This document shows positions 25,642 through 34,826 of a stretch of DNA of 64,000 bases, piece after piece (the first letter of the stretch is position 1; each line of letters opens with the position of its first letter). The DNA lies in assembly GCF_037137075.1 (NCBI RefSeq), contig NZ_JBBBNV010000014.1, positions 61,925-125,924 on the forward strand, given 5' to 3'. This stretch comes from JBBBNV01 sp037137075 (GTDB lineage Bacteria > Bacillota > Bacilli > Paenibacillales > NBRC-103111). The translations under genes and the position numbers were made by a program. The notes under the pieces were generated by a model. It saw nothing but the letters and a program-made list of their open reading frames with translations, did no database searches and was not told the origin of the DNA.

Positions 25642-27141
25642 CTACTTAATAATAATCGTCTCGACGGTGTTGTTTTTGCCTTGCAGGGTAATTTCATGGT
25701 TTTGCACCAGCTGATTTACATCCCCGGTAATCGTTACATCGGGAGAGACCGTGTAGACGCTGACGGCACTGTTGTATACATCCTGAGTCACCGATACGGT
25801 CGAGATGCGGCCCTCTTCATTGACGGTGAGAGACTGGAAGCGGACATCCACGCTGAAATCCGTGCTTGCTGCCGGGGTGGTGACATCGACAAAGGTGACC
25901 TTGTTATTGTATACAAAAGCTTTGACCGCATCGCCGACCTTCAACTCCGCCGCAGTAATACGGACCCCTTGACGATAAATCTGCACATCACTGCTGAGGG
26001 ACAGCTGAACCGATTGGCCTGCTGAATAGAGCAAGAGCGTGCTGCCGCTTACCGCCGCATTGACAGTTCCTTCTACAGTCCGATTCGCGCTCTGCTCTTC
26101 AGCCGCCTTGGTCACCTCGACGAAGGTGATGACACCGTTATTGGTGTACACGCGCAGCTGATCTCCGGCCTTCAGAGCCGATGCGCTGGACTGAACGCCG
26201 TTGCGATACACAACGACTTGGGAGTGCAGCGGGATTTGTACCGTCTCACCGCTCGACTTGGTCAAAGTGACCACACTGCCGCTAACGGCTGCAGCCAGTG
26301 TGCCTGTCGTAATGCCGTCCTGATAGCTCGGCAATTGTCCCCCGGTCCGGTCCAGCAGCGCAGCCAGCTCCGCGCGGGTAACCGGCTGATTCGGACGGAA
26401 GGTGTTGTTCTCGTAGCCTTCGATAAGCCCTTTTTCCACAGCTACAGCCACATAGCCGACCGCTCCTGCCGGGATTTGATTGTCGTCCTTGAAGGACAGG
26501 TCCGTGCTCATTTTGGCTTTGGCCTCATCCTGCAGCTTGAGCGCCTTCACCAGCAGGGTCGTCGCCCACAAGCGGTCAGCCTCTTTGTCCGGCTGTACGG
26601 CATCATCCGTTTCACTGAACAAATCGTTCTCCAGCGCAACGGCTACATAGCCTACTGCCCACGGATATTTGGATTTGATTTTATCCGCATCCTTAAAGTT
26701 CAGGTTGCTGTTCATTTTGGCCGAGGATTCCGCTTCGTCTCCAAGCCCCATCAAGCGGACAGCGGCGGCAATAGCTTCAATCCGGCTAATCGCTTTACGC
26801 GGCTGGAACGTTCCGTCCTCATAGCCCTGGAACACGCCCTTCGAAGCCAGGCTGGCAATATACCGGACCGCCCATTCCACATCGCTGCCTTTCATATCAT
26901 CGAAGGTAATTTTAACTTCAACCTTGGCGTTCGCTTTGTCCAGCGCGCTTTGCCATTCGGTTTTGTTGTTGTTCCAGTTTTTATAGGTAAACGGCTGCTG
27001 CACTTTCGTATTGTTCTGACGTCCTTTATTGTCCTTGCCTTTGCTGTCCGCAAAAGCAGCAGTGGAGCCCCCTACCAGCATAACTACAGCCAAGCTGCCA
27101 ACTACAGCCTTTTTCATAACGGGATTCAGCAATTTTTTCAT
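25642..27141 (-). CDS. SLH-domain cell-surface protein
   Basis: A 499-residue secreted protein. The signal peptide covers about residues 1-31 (MKKLLNPVMKKAVVGSLAVV then AFA|DS). Three SLH repeats follow in the first half (FQGYEDGTFQPRKAISRIEA, WAVGYVAVALENDLFS, GLIEGYENNTFRPNQPVTRA) and should bind the secondary wall polymer. The second half contains three similar beta-rich units of about 70 residues with the pattern VVVYRNGV..SALKAGDQLRVYTNNGVITFVEV, related to one another by eye, and ends in an NTVETIIIK strand. The ribosome site is AAGGAGAGGGAAG. It is probably an S-layer or wall-organising protein; no enzymatic motif is visible. Confidence 0.92.
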   Translation of the reverse strand: MKKLLNPVMKKAVVGSLAVVMLVGGSTAAFADSKGKDNKGRQNNTKVQQPFTYKNWNNNKTEWQSALDKANAKVEVKITFDDMKGSDVEWAVRYIASLASKGVFQGYEDGTFQPRKAISRIEAIAAAVRLMGLGDEAESSAKMNSNLNFKDADKIKSKYPWAVGYVAVALENDLFSETDDAVQPDKEADRLWATTLLVKALKLQDEAKAKMSTDLSFKDDNQIPAGAVGYVAVAVEKGLIEGYENNTFRPNQPVTRAELAALLDRTGGQLPSYQDGITTGTLAAAVSGSVVTLTKSSGETVQIPLHSQVVVYRNGVQSSASALKAGDQLRVYTNNGVITFVEVTKAAEEQSANRTVEGTVNAAVSGSTLLLYSAGQSVQLSLSSDVQIYRQGVRITAAELKVGDAVKAFVYNNKVTFVDVTTPAASTDFSVDVRFQSLTVNEEGRISTVSVTQDVYNSAVSVYTVSPDVTITGDVNQLVQNHEITLQGKNNTVETIIIK

Positions 27142-27368
27142 TAATCTTCCCTCTCCTTGTCCATTGGAAAATGTGGTGATGTCCGCCGGCCGAGCGGATG
27201 GTTGCCGACCCTTCGCGAAGTGACGTCGGAATTTCTGCTACATGGTTCGCGCTTCCAAAAATGATTCGGGGGGTAGGCCCAAAAATGTTATCGAGCCTCC
27301 CCTCGATTGTCCCATCGTGCGTGCGGGCATGGCCGGGCAATTTCTGGTATAGTAGAAGGGAGCAAATC

Positions 27369-29015
27369 GTGAGAAAAGGAGCTGGAAAAACCGCTGTGAA
27401 ATCGAAAAAAATCAGGCTGGCGCTGGGCATTATCGCTTTTTTTGCAGTTATTGCGCTAGCGGTCAACCTGCTGTCGGCACAATTCGCCGAGAAGAATCCG
27501 GGCACCTTGGAAAGCACTGCCGTTGAAAACACCAAAACATCAACCACCACCTCCCCTGCACCGACGCCGGAGCCTCAGCTTCCCGCTGAACAAGTGGACA
27601 TCGTCGTTATAGGCTCAGAGCTTGAAGGCATGTATCTGGCCCGGGCGGCGGCCGATGAAGGTCTCAAAGTCAAAATCCTGGAGCCGCGCGACGCGATTGG
27701 CGGACAACTGCTGCAGGGGGAAATGCTGTTCCTCGATGAAACCCGGGATGACAGCTACAAATCTTTGGTACAGGGACGGGTCAAGGAATTATTCGATGGC
27801 TTCCGGGCAGCCAAAATCCGTAAGCTCAGCGAATTTGAAACGTATTTTAACGAAAAATTGCTAAAGGAGCTTCCACTGGAGAAGGGCGTGAAGCTGGAGG
27901 AGGTCAAAACCGGCGCGGGCCTGAACGGAGAAGAATCCATTAGCTCCCTGACATATACAACTGCCGGCGGGGACAAAAAACGGATTGAAGCGTCCTACTG
28001 GGTGGACAACTCCGATGACGCTGCGCTCACAGCCAAGCTGAAGGCCGTACGCATGCCGGGTCTGGAGAAATTTTACGGGCAAAGCAATATTGAATATATG
28101 AGCGCCGGCATGATGATTAAGCTTAAAAATGTGGACTGGGCCAAATTCGTTTCCCATTTCAACAGTCTGAGCGCCGAGGAGCGGAACAAAAAGTATGGCT
28201 ACGGCAACGTCGACAACAGCTTTGCGGTCGGTCTGAGCAAGATGACCAGCGAATACAAGCCCTCGAATGACCGCGTCTTCCTGCGGGGCCTTAATGCGGT
28301 CAACCAGCGTGATGGCGAAGTCATCATTAACGCGTTCTTGATTTATACCGTCGATCCGTCTGATCCGAAATCCATTGCCGAAGCCATGGAGCTCGGGAAA
28401 AAGGAACTGCCTCTTATCCGCGATCATTTCCGCAAATCGATTGTCGGCTGGGAGAAAGCGGAGTTAAACGGCTTCCCGAACTATTTGTACATCCGGGAGT
28501 ACAATCATTATGAGACAGATTACGTGCTGAAGCCGTCGGACATGCTGGGGGCCAAAATGTTCTGGGACAACATCAGCATCGCCGGCTACCCGCTGGATCT
28601 GCAAGGAACGAGCGCCAACAAGTGGGGCATCGAGATGGGCCGCCCCGACAAGTACGGCATGCCGCTTCGCAGCTTCCTGCTCAAGGGCTATGACAATGTC
28701 ATCATGGCCGGGAAAAATGTCGGCGCCTCGGCTATCGCCTACGGCAGCGCCCGCATCCAGCCCAACACAAGCACAGCCGCCGAATCCATCGGTGTCATCC
28801 TCGGGCAAATGAACGGCAAGAAAAAGCTCAAGGAACTGAAGGAAGCGGACATGGCGCCGCTGCAAAAGCTGCTGAAGGACAAGTACCAAATTACACTGAC
28901 CGGCGTCACCGGGAAAAACAAAATCGCCGGCTGGACCGCCGATGAAATCAGCAAGCTGGATACCGGTGAAATCGTTTATGCCAGCTACGCGCCTAAACGG
29001 GCCGCGAAGAAATAA
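27369..29015 (+). CDS. Membrane-anchored FAD-dependent oxidoreductase
   Basis: A 548-residue protein. I chose the GTG at 27369 because GAAGGGAG lies seven bases upstream; another GTG at 27396 is possible. Residues about 15-32 form a hydrophobic anchor or uncleaved signal, followed by a Thr/Pro-rich linker, so the enzyme acts outside the cytoplasm. The FAD-binding Rossmann motif is VVIGSELEGMYLARAAADEG with a second-strand acidic end (ILEPRDAIGG). The C-terminal VIMAGKNVGASAIAYGSARI matches the FAD-dependent oxidoreductase family PF12831. The usual GxGxxG reads GSELEG, so the second Gly is missing. No partner gene is adjacent. The substrate is unknown. Confidence 0.82.
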   Translation: MRKGAGKTAVKSKKIRLALGIIAFFAVIALAVNLLSAQFAEKNPGTLESTAVENTKTSTTTSPAPTPEPQLPAEQVDIVVIGSELEGMYLARAAADEGLKVKILEPRDAIGGQLLQGEMLFLDETRDDSYKSLVQGRVKELFDGFRAAKIRKLSEFETYFNEKLLKELPLEKGVKLEEVKTGAGLNGEESISSLTYTTAGGDKKRIEASYWVDNSDDAALTAKLKAVRMPGLEKFYGQSNIEYMSAGMMIKLKNVDWAKFVSHFNSLSAEERNKKYGYGNVDNSFAVGLSKMTSEYKPSNDRVFLRGLNAVNQRDGEVIINAFLIYTVDPSDPKSIAEAMELGKKELPLIRDHFRKSIVGWEKAELNGFPNYLYIREYNHYETDYVLKPSDMLGAKMFWDNISIAGYPLDLQGTSANKWGIEMGRPDKYGMPLRSFLLKGYDNVIMAGKNVGASAIAYGSARIQPNTSTAAESIGVILGQMNGKKKLKELKEADMAPLQKLLKDKYQITLTGVTGKNKIAGWTADEISKLDTGEIVYASYAPKRAAKK

Positions 29016-29033
29016 ATGTTTACCTCCATATCC

Positions 29034-29086
29034 ACAAAAATAGAGCGGTAGCCGGGATTTCAAATCCTCGGCTGCCGCTCTTTGAG
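29034..29086. terminator. Bidirectional terminator between convergent genes
   Basis: AGAGCGGTAGCCGGGATT pairs with AATCCTCGGCTGCCGCTCT. A-rich sequence to the left and T residues to the right let it work for both the oxidoreductase gene and the minus-strand Dabb gene. Confidence 0.8.
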
Positions 29087-29102
29087 CTTATGACACATCC
29101 AC

Positions 29103-29438
29103 TTACATTTCGACCGGTTCGAGAAGACTGGCTTCCTTCCAGGGGACATAAGCAATTTCTTGGAACATCGCAACCTGGCGCTGCCATACCTCCCTCAAAT
29201 AATGCCTGTACTCCGGGTGGGATTGAAAGGCGGCATACGCGGCATGATTCAAAAATTTCATGATGAACCCGAAAGGCAAGTCGTTACGAGGACTGATTTG
29301 CCTCAGCACCTGAAATTGCGCTACACCTGGAATCGACATCAGGATCAGCCGGCTGGAGGCCAGAAAGCGCTCCGCCTCTTCCGATTCCGGCTGTACAAGC
29401 AAATCAAAAAATACCGTGTGTGTCACATGTTCACCCAT
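29103..29438 (-). CDS. Dabb-type stress-responsive alpha/beta-barrel protein
   Basis: A 111-residue protein of the dimeric ferredoxin-like alpha/beta barrel fold (Dabb). The pattern HTVFFDLLVQPESEEAERFLA, LMSIPGVAQFQVLRQISP, FGFIMKFLNHAAYAAFQSHPEYRHYL is typical, including the conserved HP.H-type end of the second half. The ATG at 29438 follows GGGAGGG by eight bases. The function is unknown; members are often stress-induced. A run of alternating T and A bases upstream (29466-29487) may hold its promoter. Confidence 0.82.
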   Translation of the reverse strand: MGEHVTHTVFFDLLVQPESEEAERFLASSRLILMSIPGVAQFQVLRQISPRNDLPFGFIMKFLNHAAYAAFQSHPEYRHYLREVWQRQVAMFQEIAYVPWKEASLLEPVEM

Positions 29439-29610
29439 TAACAATCCCTCCCTACATCATTTGAGCTTTATATATATATTTATATATCATTCGACCTCAA
29501 TCGGCATTTCTCCTTCCTTCTGGAAGGATAAGAAAACACTTCCATAGTTGTATTCACCGCATCCTTGCTGCATTTCCGAAATTGACGCGCGCAAATTTTC
29601 AGGTACATGC

Positions 29611-29877
29611 CTAACCGCTCCTTCGCAGCCGCCAGTACCGTACTCCCGCATACAGCGCGGCAAGAAGAATAAATGTGACTCCAAGCCCCCACGTCTGATT
29701 GGAAACCATGACCCCGAATGAAGTCTGTCTCTGCAGTATATCCACCGACTCGTAGGCCTGAACCGTCCGGGGAACATACCGCAGTGCCTGATAATATGAC
29801 CAGCCCGCTGCTCCGGCAATGACAAGCGCGTGAAGGATGAATGAAGCCAATAGTCCCTGAAGTATGCATCGTTTCAT
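29611..29877 (-). CDS. Small membrane protein with two transmembrane segments
   Basis: An 88-residue protein with hydrophobic segments at about residues 7-28 and 63-80 and a charged C-terminus (YWRLRRSG). The strong ribosome site AGAGGAGGACAAATC before the ATG at 29877, and its position 14 bases after the HD-hydrolase gene, support a real gene. A longer overlapping frame (29480-29980) in another register lacks a ribosome site. I do not recognise the family. Confidence 0.7.
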   Translation of the reverse strand: MKRCILQGLLASFILHALVIAGAAGWSYYQALRYVPRTVQAYESVDILQRQTSFGVMVSNQTWGLGVTFILLAALYAGVRYWRLRRSG

Positions 29878-29891
29878 GATTTGTCCTCCTC

Positions 29892-30551
29892 TTATAGCTT
29901 CCCGTCCATTTCTCTGTACAACTGCTCCAGATACATTTCCATAAACCGGTGGCGTTCCCCCGCAAGACGGCGGGCCGCATCCGTGTTCATGCGATCCCTC
30001 AGCCGCAGCAGCTTCTCGTAAAAATGATTCACCGCCGTGGTCCGGCCGCTCCGGTACGCCTCTTGCGTCAGCTCCTCCGGGCTGCGGGGCGGCCGCTCCG
30101 GGTCGTAGATGGCATGTCCCTTCCAGCCTCCGTAGGCAAACGTCCGGGCAATGCCAATCGCGCCCATCGCATCAAGCCGATCCGCATCCTGCACGACCTG
30201 TGCCTCCAGTGTTGTTACAGGCGGCTGCTGCCCGCCGGCAAAGGACATCGTGGACAAAATGTCCAGTATGTGTTTTACGGCTTCCGCCTCAAGCCCCCGC
30301 TGCTCCAGCCAGGACGCCAGCTCTTCCAGTCGGCGTTCCTTGGAGGCATACAGCTTCTCATCAGCCAAATCATGCAGCAGCGCGGCAAGCTCACAAATAA
30401 ACACGTCCGCTCCCGTCTCCTTCGCGAGCCGGACCGCCATCACGGCCACCCGCTCCACATGCCGCCAGTCATGCCCGCTGCTGTCTCCGCCAAGCTCCGC
30501 CTGCACAAATTGCCGCGCCTGCTGCAGCACGGCCGTTTTGTCCTGTACCAT
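29892..30551 (-). CDS. HD-domain phosphohydrolase (YedJ-like)
   Basis: A 219-residue metal-dependent hydrolase. The metal-binding pattern is visible as GHDWRHVERV (first His), then LAALLHDLADEK (HD pair), and a later Asp in VVQDADRLDAMGAIGIARTF, a strong mark of the YedJ/HDIG-like subgroup. I chose the ATG at 30551, which has a GGGGGCGGG site. Further in-frame starts exist at 30605 and upstream. The small membrane protein gene follows in the same transcript. The substrate is unknown, possibly a nucleotide. Confidence 0.85.
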   Translation of the reverse strand: MVQDKTAVLQQARQFVQAELGGDSSGHDWRHVERVAVMAVRLAKETGADVFICELAALLHDLADEKLYASKERRLEELASWLEQRGLEAEAVKHILDILSTMSFAGGQQPPVTTLEAQVVQDADRLDAMGAIGIARTFAYGGWKGHAIYDPERPPRSPEELTQEAYRSGRTTAVNHFYEKLLRLRDRMNTDAARRLAGERHRFMEMYLEQLYREMDGKL

Positions 30552-30716
30552 GTGATTCCCGCCCCCGTTATGTTCCGGCACTGAATTGCCGGATGTAATG
30601 TTCATTTTTTCTGCTTGTCCCGCCCCTCCCGGCAAGACCGGAATATAGTAAACTCGCTGCCGCTGACCGGAATCGTGTTCTGCTCGCTAATCAACCTTCA
30701 TCCGGCCGGCTTCTTT

Positions 30717-31268
30717 TCACCGGCCTTCACCGAGCCTGATGTCAAACCGGATATGCAGCTCCTGCCCCTCAATCGCCACCTCGCGAATACCGACCAGCTG
30801 CGGCAGACGTTCCTCCAAATTCACCTGCACCGGGGTTAGCCCGAGCCATTCCATAGGCACCGATAGCCCCTTCACCCGGGCCTCCTCAGGCACAGCTGTC
30901 AAATAAGGGGGCTGCCATACAAGCCGATAAACGATCTGCCCTTCCGTCTGAAGCCAGTCAGCATACACAACCTGCACAGCGGCACGCAGCCGCTCATCGG
31001 CTAGCTGAAAGTCCGCTCCCGTTAATGTCAAATCCGGAGTCAGCTGCCGCCTGGAGGCAAGCACCCCTTTCAAAAGCTGGTTTACCTCCGGCTCCGTCAG
31101 CGTCAGCTCGGTCTGCCTGTGCTTCACCATATCCATCAGCTTCGGAGCAAGCTGCAATTCCGTGGCGTTCAAATCCAGCTGCCGCTGCGGCTTCACATAC
31201 CAAATCAGCACAGCGCAGGCGGCAACCGCCAGTACGATGAAGCCGATGAACCACTTCAGCCAGCGCAT
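30717..31268 (-). CDS. Membrane-anchored protein of unknown function (YpmS-like architecture)
   Basis: A 183-residue protein with one N-terminal transmembrane segment at about residues 5-27 and an extracytoplasmic domain rich in beta strands. A TLTEPEVNQLLKGVL segment, followed by repeated amphipathic strands, recalls the anchored YpmS/DUF2140 proteins of Bacillus, but this is only a resemblance in layout. The ATG at 31268 follows AAGGGGAAG. It is in line with the DUF2339 gene and the 76-residue membrane protein gene upstream. Confidence 0.7.
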   Translation of the reverse strand: MRWLKWFIGFIVLAVAACAVLIWYVKPQRQLDLNATELQLAPKLMDMVKHRQTELTLTEPEVNQLLKGVLASRRQLTPDLTLTGADFQLADERLRAAVQVVYADWLQTEGQIVYRLVWQPPYLTAVPEEARVKGLSVPMEWLGLTPVQVNLEERLPQLVGIREVAIEGQELHIRFDIRLGEGR

Positions 31269-31393
31269 GAGCAATCTTCCCCTTGTATAAGTGTGACGGG
31301 CAAGCAGCCGCCCCTGTTCCAGCTACATTTTTCTCCATTCCATAGCCTCTGATTCATCCGCAGCATTCACCGGCAAGAGGACTAGGCCCCAGC

Positions 31394-31624
31394 TCACCGG
31401 GCAGCCCCGCCCCTACGCATGAGCCGGAACAAAATCATAACCAGCAGCAGCGAGACAGCAACAATGACGCTATTAAACAGCGCTTTGCTCTGATACCAGC
31501 GGGGCCCGGCTTCTTCATTCCCGCTGTCTTGGGCAAGCAGCCGCTCCGGACCAAGCTTGCTTGCCGCCGGCGCCTCTTGCTCAATCTGAGCCCGAAAAGC
31601 CCCCAGCTCATACTGCGGCTTCAC
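31394..31624 (-). CDS. Small membrane protein overlapping the DUF2339 gene end
   Basis: A 76-residue frame with a hydrophilic first half and one transmembrane segment at about residues 50-67, ending in RLMRRGGAAR. It starts at a GTG (31624) that lies 17 bases inside the 3' end of the DUF2339 gene, so translation would be coupled. No strong ribosome site is present. It could be a real small partner protein or the shifted tail of a longer DUF2339 protein. Confidence 0.5.
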   Translation of the reverse strand: MKPQYELGAFRAQIEQEAPAASKLGPERLLAQDSGNEEAGPRWYQSKALFNSVIVAVSLLLVMILFRLMRRGGAAR

Positions 31625-32882
31625 CGCCTGCGGATTGCCGCAGCCGGTGACGAAGCGGATAGCCGAGCGTTACCGCCAAATACAGCAGAAAAACAACAAC
31701 GGAATAGACCATGCCGATGACAGGCTGCAAGGCTTCCATAACGAGAACCAGCATGCAGGGAAGGTGCAAAATAAAGCTGATAAGCTGCACCGACCGCCAC
31801 TGCTTCTGGAAGGAGACCATCAGCACCGATATGTTCAGGAGCAGCAGGTAGCCCATCGCCGCAAGAACCGCTCCGCCGTCCAGCCCGTAGGCAGCCGTGT
31901 AGGCAATAAATGGAAGATAGCTGCCAACAAGCCCGAAGGCGCAAACCGTCCGGGACTGATACCTGAGCGACAGCAGCACTGCTGCCGCCGTAACCAGAAC
32001 GGACAACGCCAGCCCGACCAGAAGCGGGATCAGGTCAAGCAGGAAATAGCTGTAGAAGATCGAGCCGTACAGCACGGAAATACCGCCTCCGAGCAGTCCG
32101 AGCGCAAACGTCGTTTTGCTGCGGCGGTAAAACCATTCCCCGCCTCCAAGCAGCAGCAGCCCCAGCAGGAAAAAAAGCGAGCCCTTCATATATCCATTAA
32201 ACCAGGTGGAATAGGAATATTTAAATGCCGCCCCAACCCCGAACAAAATAAGTAAAATTCCGAGCTTGTTCAGCCAGTTTAAACCGATTTTCATCTCGAT
32301 TTGGTTCTGCTTCATCCGTTTCTGAATGAGTTCTTCGCTAATTTCCTCCTCACCCAGCTCCTGCTGGCGCAAGTCCATATGGTGACGTACGTGAAGCTGT
32401 TCCTGAGCGAATTGCCGCTTCAGCCACAGCAGCTTCTCATCCAATTCCGCGGTAAGAGCACCAAGCTTAGCCTGCATTTGCTCCCGCTGCTCCTGCGTCA
32501 GTCCGGATAACCGCGAGCCCATCTGAGTTATTTGCATACGAAGGTCATATTCAAACCGGGATAACCGGTTGCCCTCCGCATGGGCAGTCCCCCCGAAATA
32601 GGTTTCCAGCTTTTGACGCGACAGCTTCAGAATGCTCAGCTTCTCATCCAGAATTTGTTCCTTGAGCGCGTAGCGCAGCTGTGCATTCTGCTCGTTTGAC
32701 ACCTTGAACCGCTGCTCCAAATCAGCCAGGGCTTGCTTGGTACGCTCGTGCTGCTCCTGCAGCTCCTCCAGCTCTTGATGCAGCTGATGTGAATCGTATT
32801 CGCTCACTAACGCTTCATACTGCTTGGCGAGCTCCCGCTGGCTCGTTTGTATAGCATGGAGCCTGTCTTGAAAAGCCTTCAC
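31608..32882 (-). CDS. DUF2339 multi-pass membrane protein with N-terminal coiled coil
   Basis: A 424-residue protein. Residues about 1-190 form a long Gln/Glu-rich coiled coil; about 205-420 hold roughly eight transmembrane segments with the GLNWLNKLGILLILFGVGAA motif that marks DUF2339. The GTG at 32882 has GGAGGTG upstream and is preferred to the non-conserved ATG at 32951. Many DUF2339 proteins are much longer, with 20 or more membrane helices, so this is a short form. The function is unknown. Confidence 0.82.
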   Translation of the reverse strand: MKAFQDRLHAIQTSQRELAKQYEALVSEYDSHQLHQELEELQEQHERTKQALADLEQRFKVSNEQNAQLRYALKEQILDEKLSILKLSRQKLETYFGGTAHAEGNRLSRFEYDLRMQITQMGSRLSGLTQEQREQMQAKLGALTAELDEKLLWLKRQFAQEQLHVRHHMDLRQQELGEEEISEELIQKRMKQNQIEMKIGLNWLNKLGILLILFGVGAAFKYSYSTWFNGYMKGSLFFLLGLLLLGGGEWFYRRSKTTFALGLLGGGISVLYGSIFYSYFLLDLIPLLVGLALSVLVTAAAVLLSLRYQSRTVCAFGLVGSYLPFIAYTAAYGLDGGAVLAAMGYLLLLNISVLMVSFQKQWRSVQLISFILHLPCMLVLVMEALQPVIGMVYSVVVFLLYLAVTLGYPLRHRLRQSAGGEAAV

Positions 32883-33000
32883 CCTCGCACCTCCGGTAAA
32901 CTGCTGTTGATTGCCCTCATTGTAGCAAATTGTGGAAAGCGCCGAAACCACATTTCCTTTTTCTTCAGGAACTATTAATCATCATTCAGATTAACTTTAT

Positions 33001-33045
33001 AAAAAAATAAGCTTTAAGCATCTCCCGCAGGAACATGCTTAAAGC
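33001..33045 (-). terminator. Terminator of the DEAD-box helicase gene
   Basis: In minus reading GGCTTTAAGCAT pairs with ATGCTTAAAGC and runs into ATTTTTTT. It lies about 80 bases past the helicase stop codon. Confidence 0.82.
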
Positions 33046-33127
33046 CTGGTCGTCCGGTGAACCACGTTGATTACGATGGAAAGAGGTTTCCCTCATGCCA
33101 GTCCTGCTTCACCGCTCTTCAATTGTG

Positions 33128-34756
33128 TTACGGCTGCTGCTCAGGCGATGCTTGGCTCTGCTTGGCCTTCAGCCAGCGCGGCGCTCCTTTGTTTTTCCGA
33201 TCCCGCTCCCGTTCGGCCTTTGTTTTTTGCTTCGGCTTCGCCTCCGCCTTTGCAGTCTTGGCCGCTGTGCGGGGATCACGGGCGGAAACAGCCGCTTTGC
33301 CCTCTGCCGCCAACAGCTCTGCGCCAGCGCCAGGACGGGATTGGCCGCCTCCGGCAGACAAGGCGTTCTTCCCGGCACGGTTCGAAACGGACGGCAGCGC
33401 CCCAGCCTGAGCTTCCTTGCCGCGGCTTGCTCCCGCCTCTCCAGCAGGCTTAGCCGTAGTCCGTTTCGTTTCGGCCGCAGATTGCGGAGCCGGCTTCGGG
33501 CTGTAACGCTTCGCTTCAGCCGAAAGCTCTGCCCCCGGCTTGGAGCCGGACCGTCTGCCTTCGGTCACCGATTGTGCCGCTGGCTTTGCCGGCTTGCCCA
33601 CGGGCTTCCGGCCCCGTTTTTCCTGTACATCCACCAGCTTGCCGTAGGCCAGCGCCTTTTCAGTAAAACGCGTGCCGAGCTGTTTCGCAAATTTCTCTAC
33701 AATAAACCGTTCGCGCTCGGTAATAATCGAGATGACAACACCGGATCGTCCCATACGTCCGGTACGTCCTGCACGGTGTACATAATGCTCGCTGTCAATC
33801 GCCGGGTCAATCTGGAACACATAGCTCAGTTCCGGGATATCAATGCCGCGAGCGGCCACATCGGTAGCCAGCAGCAGCTGGAAGGAGCCGCGGCGGAACC
33901 CGCTCATGACCCGGGCCCGCTCCTGCTTGCCCGCATCGCCGTAGATAGCTTCAATGGACAGGCCCGCATATTTCAGCTTGGCCATCAATTCCCCGACATC
34001 CTCGGTCTGGTTTGTAAACACAAGCGCTTTTTTCGGATTCAAGTTCCTTACCAGCCTGCGCAGCGTTTCAATTTTGTCCCGCTCCTCGCACACAATGAAG
34101 ACATGCTCCAGCGTCGGGGCGGTTTTGTGCTCCGGATGAACAATAATTTCCTGCGGGTCCTTCATCCAGCGGGAAGCCGTAGTCCGGATAGCGTCCGTTA
34201 AGGTAGCCGAGAAAAACATCAGCTGCCGGTCACGCAGCGCGCTGCGGATAATTTGCTCGATCTGGTTTTGCGCCCCGAGATCGAACACCTGATCCACCTC
34301 GTCCACCACCAGGGTGCGTACAGCCTGCATTTTGAGCTTCCGCAGCTTGAGCAGCTCTACCAGACGTCCGGGCGTGCCGACAACGACCTGAGGCCGAAGC
34401 TTCAGCTTGTCCACCTGGCGGGACAGTGAGGCTCCGCCGATTAGCGGCAGCGCGCGGATGCCCAGCGCCGGGCCATATTCATCCAGCTCCAGCCTGATTT
34501 GCATCGCCAGCTCCTGCGTTGGAGCTACCACGACCGCCTGAACGTCGCCCGACGACGGATTAATCCGCTGCAGCAGCGGCAGTAAATAGGCTAATGTTTT
34601 CCCCGTTCCGGTCTGCGATTGAACCAGCGCATCCTTCCCCTCCAGTAGAACCGGAATAGCCTGCGCTTGCACGGGAGATGGCGTGATAATGCCTTTTTCC
34701 TTCAATTTGGCCGCCAGCGGCGCCGGAATCGATAATGCTTCAAACAACTCGTTCAT
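33128..34756 (-). CDS. DEAD-box RNA helicase with DEVD in motif II
   Basis: A 542-residue ATP-dependent RNA helicase. The ATG at 34756 has AAGAGAGGA upstream; the frame extends to 34957 but without a ribosome site. Motifs in order: motif I SQTGTGKT (47-54), PTQELA in Ia, TPGR in Ib, motif II DEVD (152-155) in place of DEAD, SAT (183-185), and motif VI HRAGRTGR (327-334). From about residue 385 the chain is a Lys/Ala/Pro/Arg-rich disordered tail of about 155 residues, likely an RNA-binding extension. It probably works in ribosome assembly or RNA decay in the cold. It is a single gene with its own terminator. Confidence 0.92.
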   Translation of the reverse strand: MNELFEALSIPAPLAAKLKEKGIITPSPVQAQAIPVLLEGKDALVQSQTGTGKTLAYLLPLLQRINPSSGDVQAVVVAPTQELAMQIRLELDEYGPALGIRALPLIGGASLSRQVDKLKLRPQVVVGTPGRLVELLKLRKLKMQAVRTLVVDEVDQVFDLGAQNQIEQIIRSALRDRQLMFFSATLTDAIRTTASRWMKDPQEIIVHPEHKTAPTLEHVFIVCEERDKIETLRRLVRNLNPKKALVFTNQTEDVGELMAKLKYAGLSIEAIYGDAGKQERARVMSGFRRGSFQLLLATDVAARGIDIPELSYVFQIDPAIDSEHYVHRAGRTGRMGRSGVVISIITERERFIVEKFAKQLGTRFTEKALAYGKLVDVQEKRGRKPVGKPAKPAAQSVTEGRRSGSKPGAELSAEAKRYSPKPAPQSAAETKRTTAKPAGEAGASRGKEAQAGALPSVSNRAGKNALSAGGGQSRPGAGAELLAAEGKAAVSARDPRTAAKTAKAEAKPKQKTKAERERDRKNKGAPRWLKAKQSQASPEQQP

Positions 34757-34826
34757 GAAAATCCTCTCTTCGTTCAATGTCCTGTTTCTATCCTGATGCA
34801 AGCGCATTTGCGCACCGCACCGAATG

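Noticed and set aside
29480..29980. 166-codon minus frame around the small membrane protein gene
   Set aside because: The 88-codon frame inside it, in another register, has a strong ribosome site and clear membrane segments; the longer one has neither.
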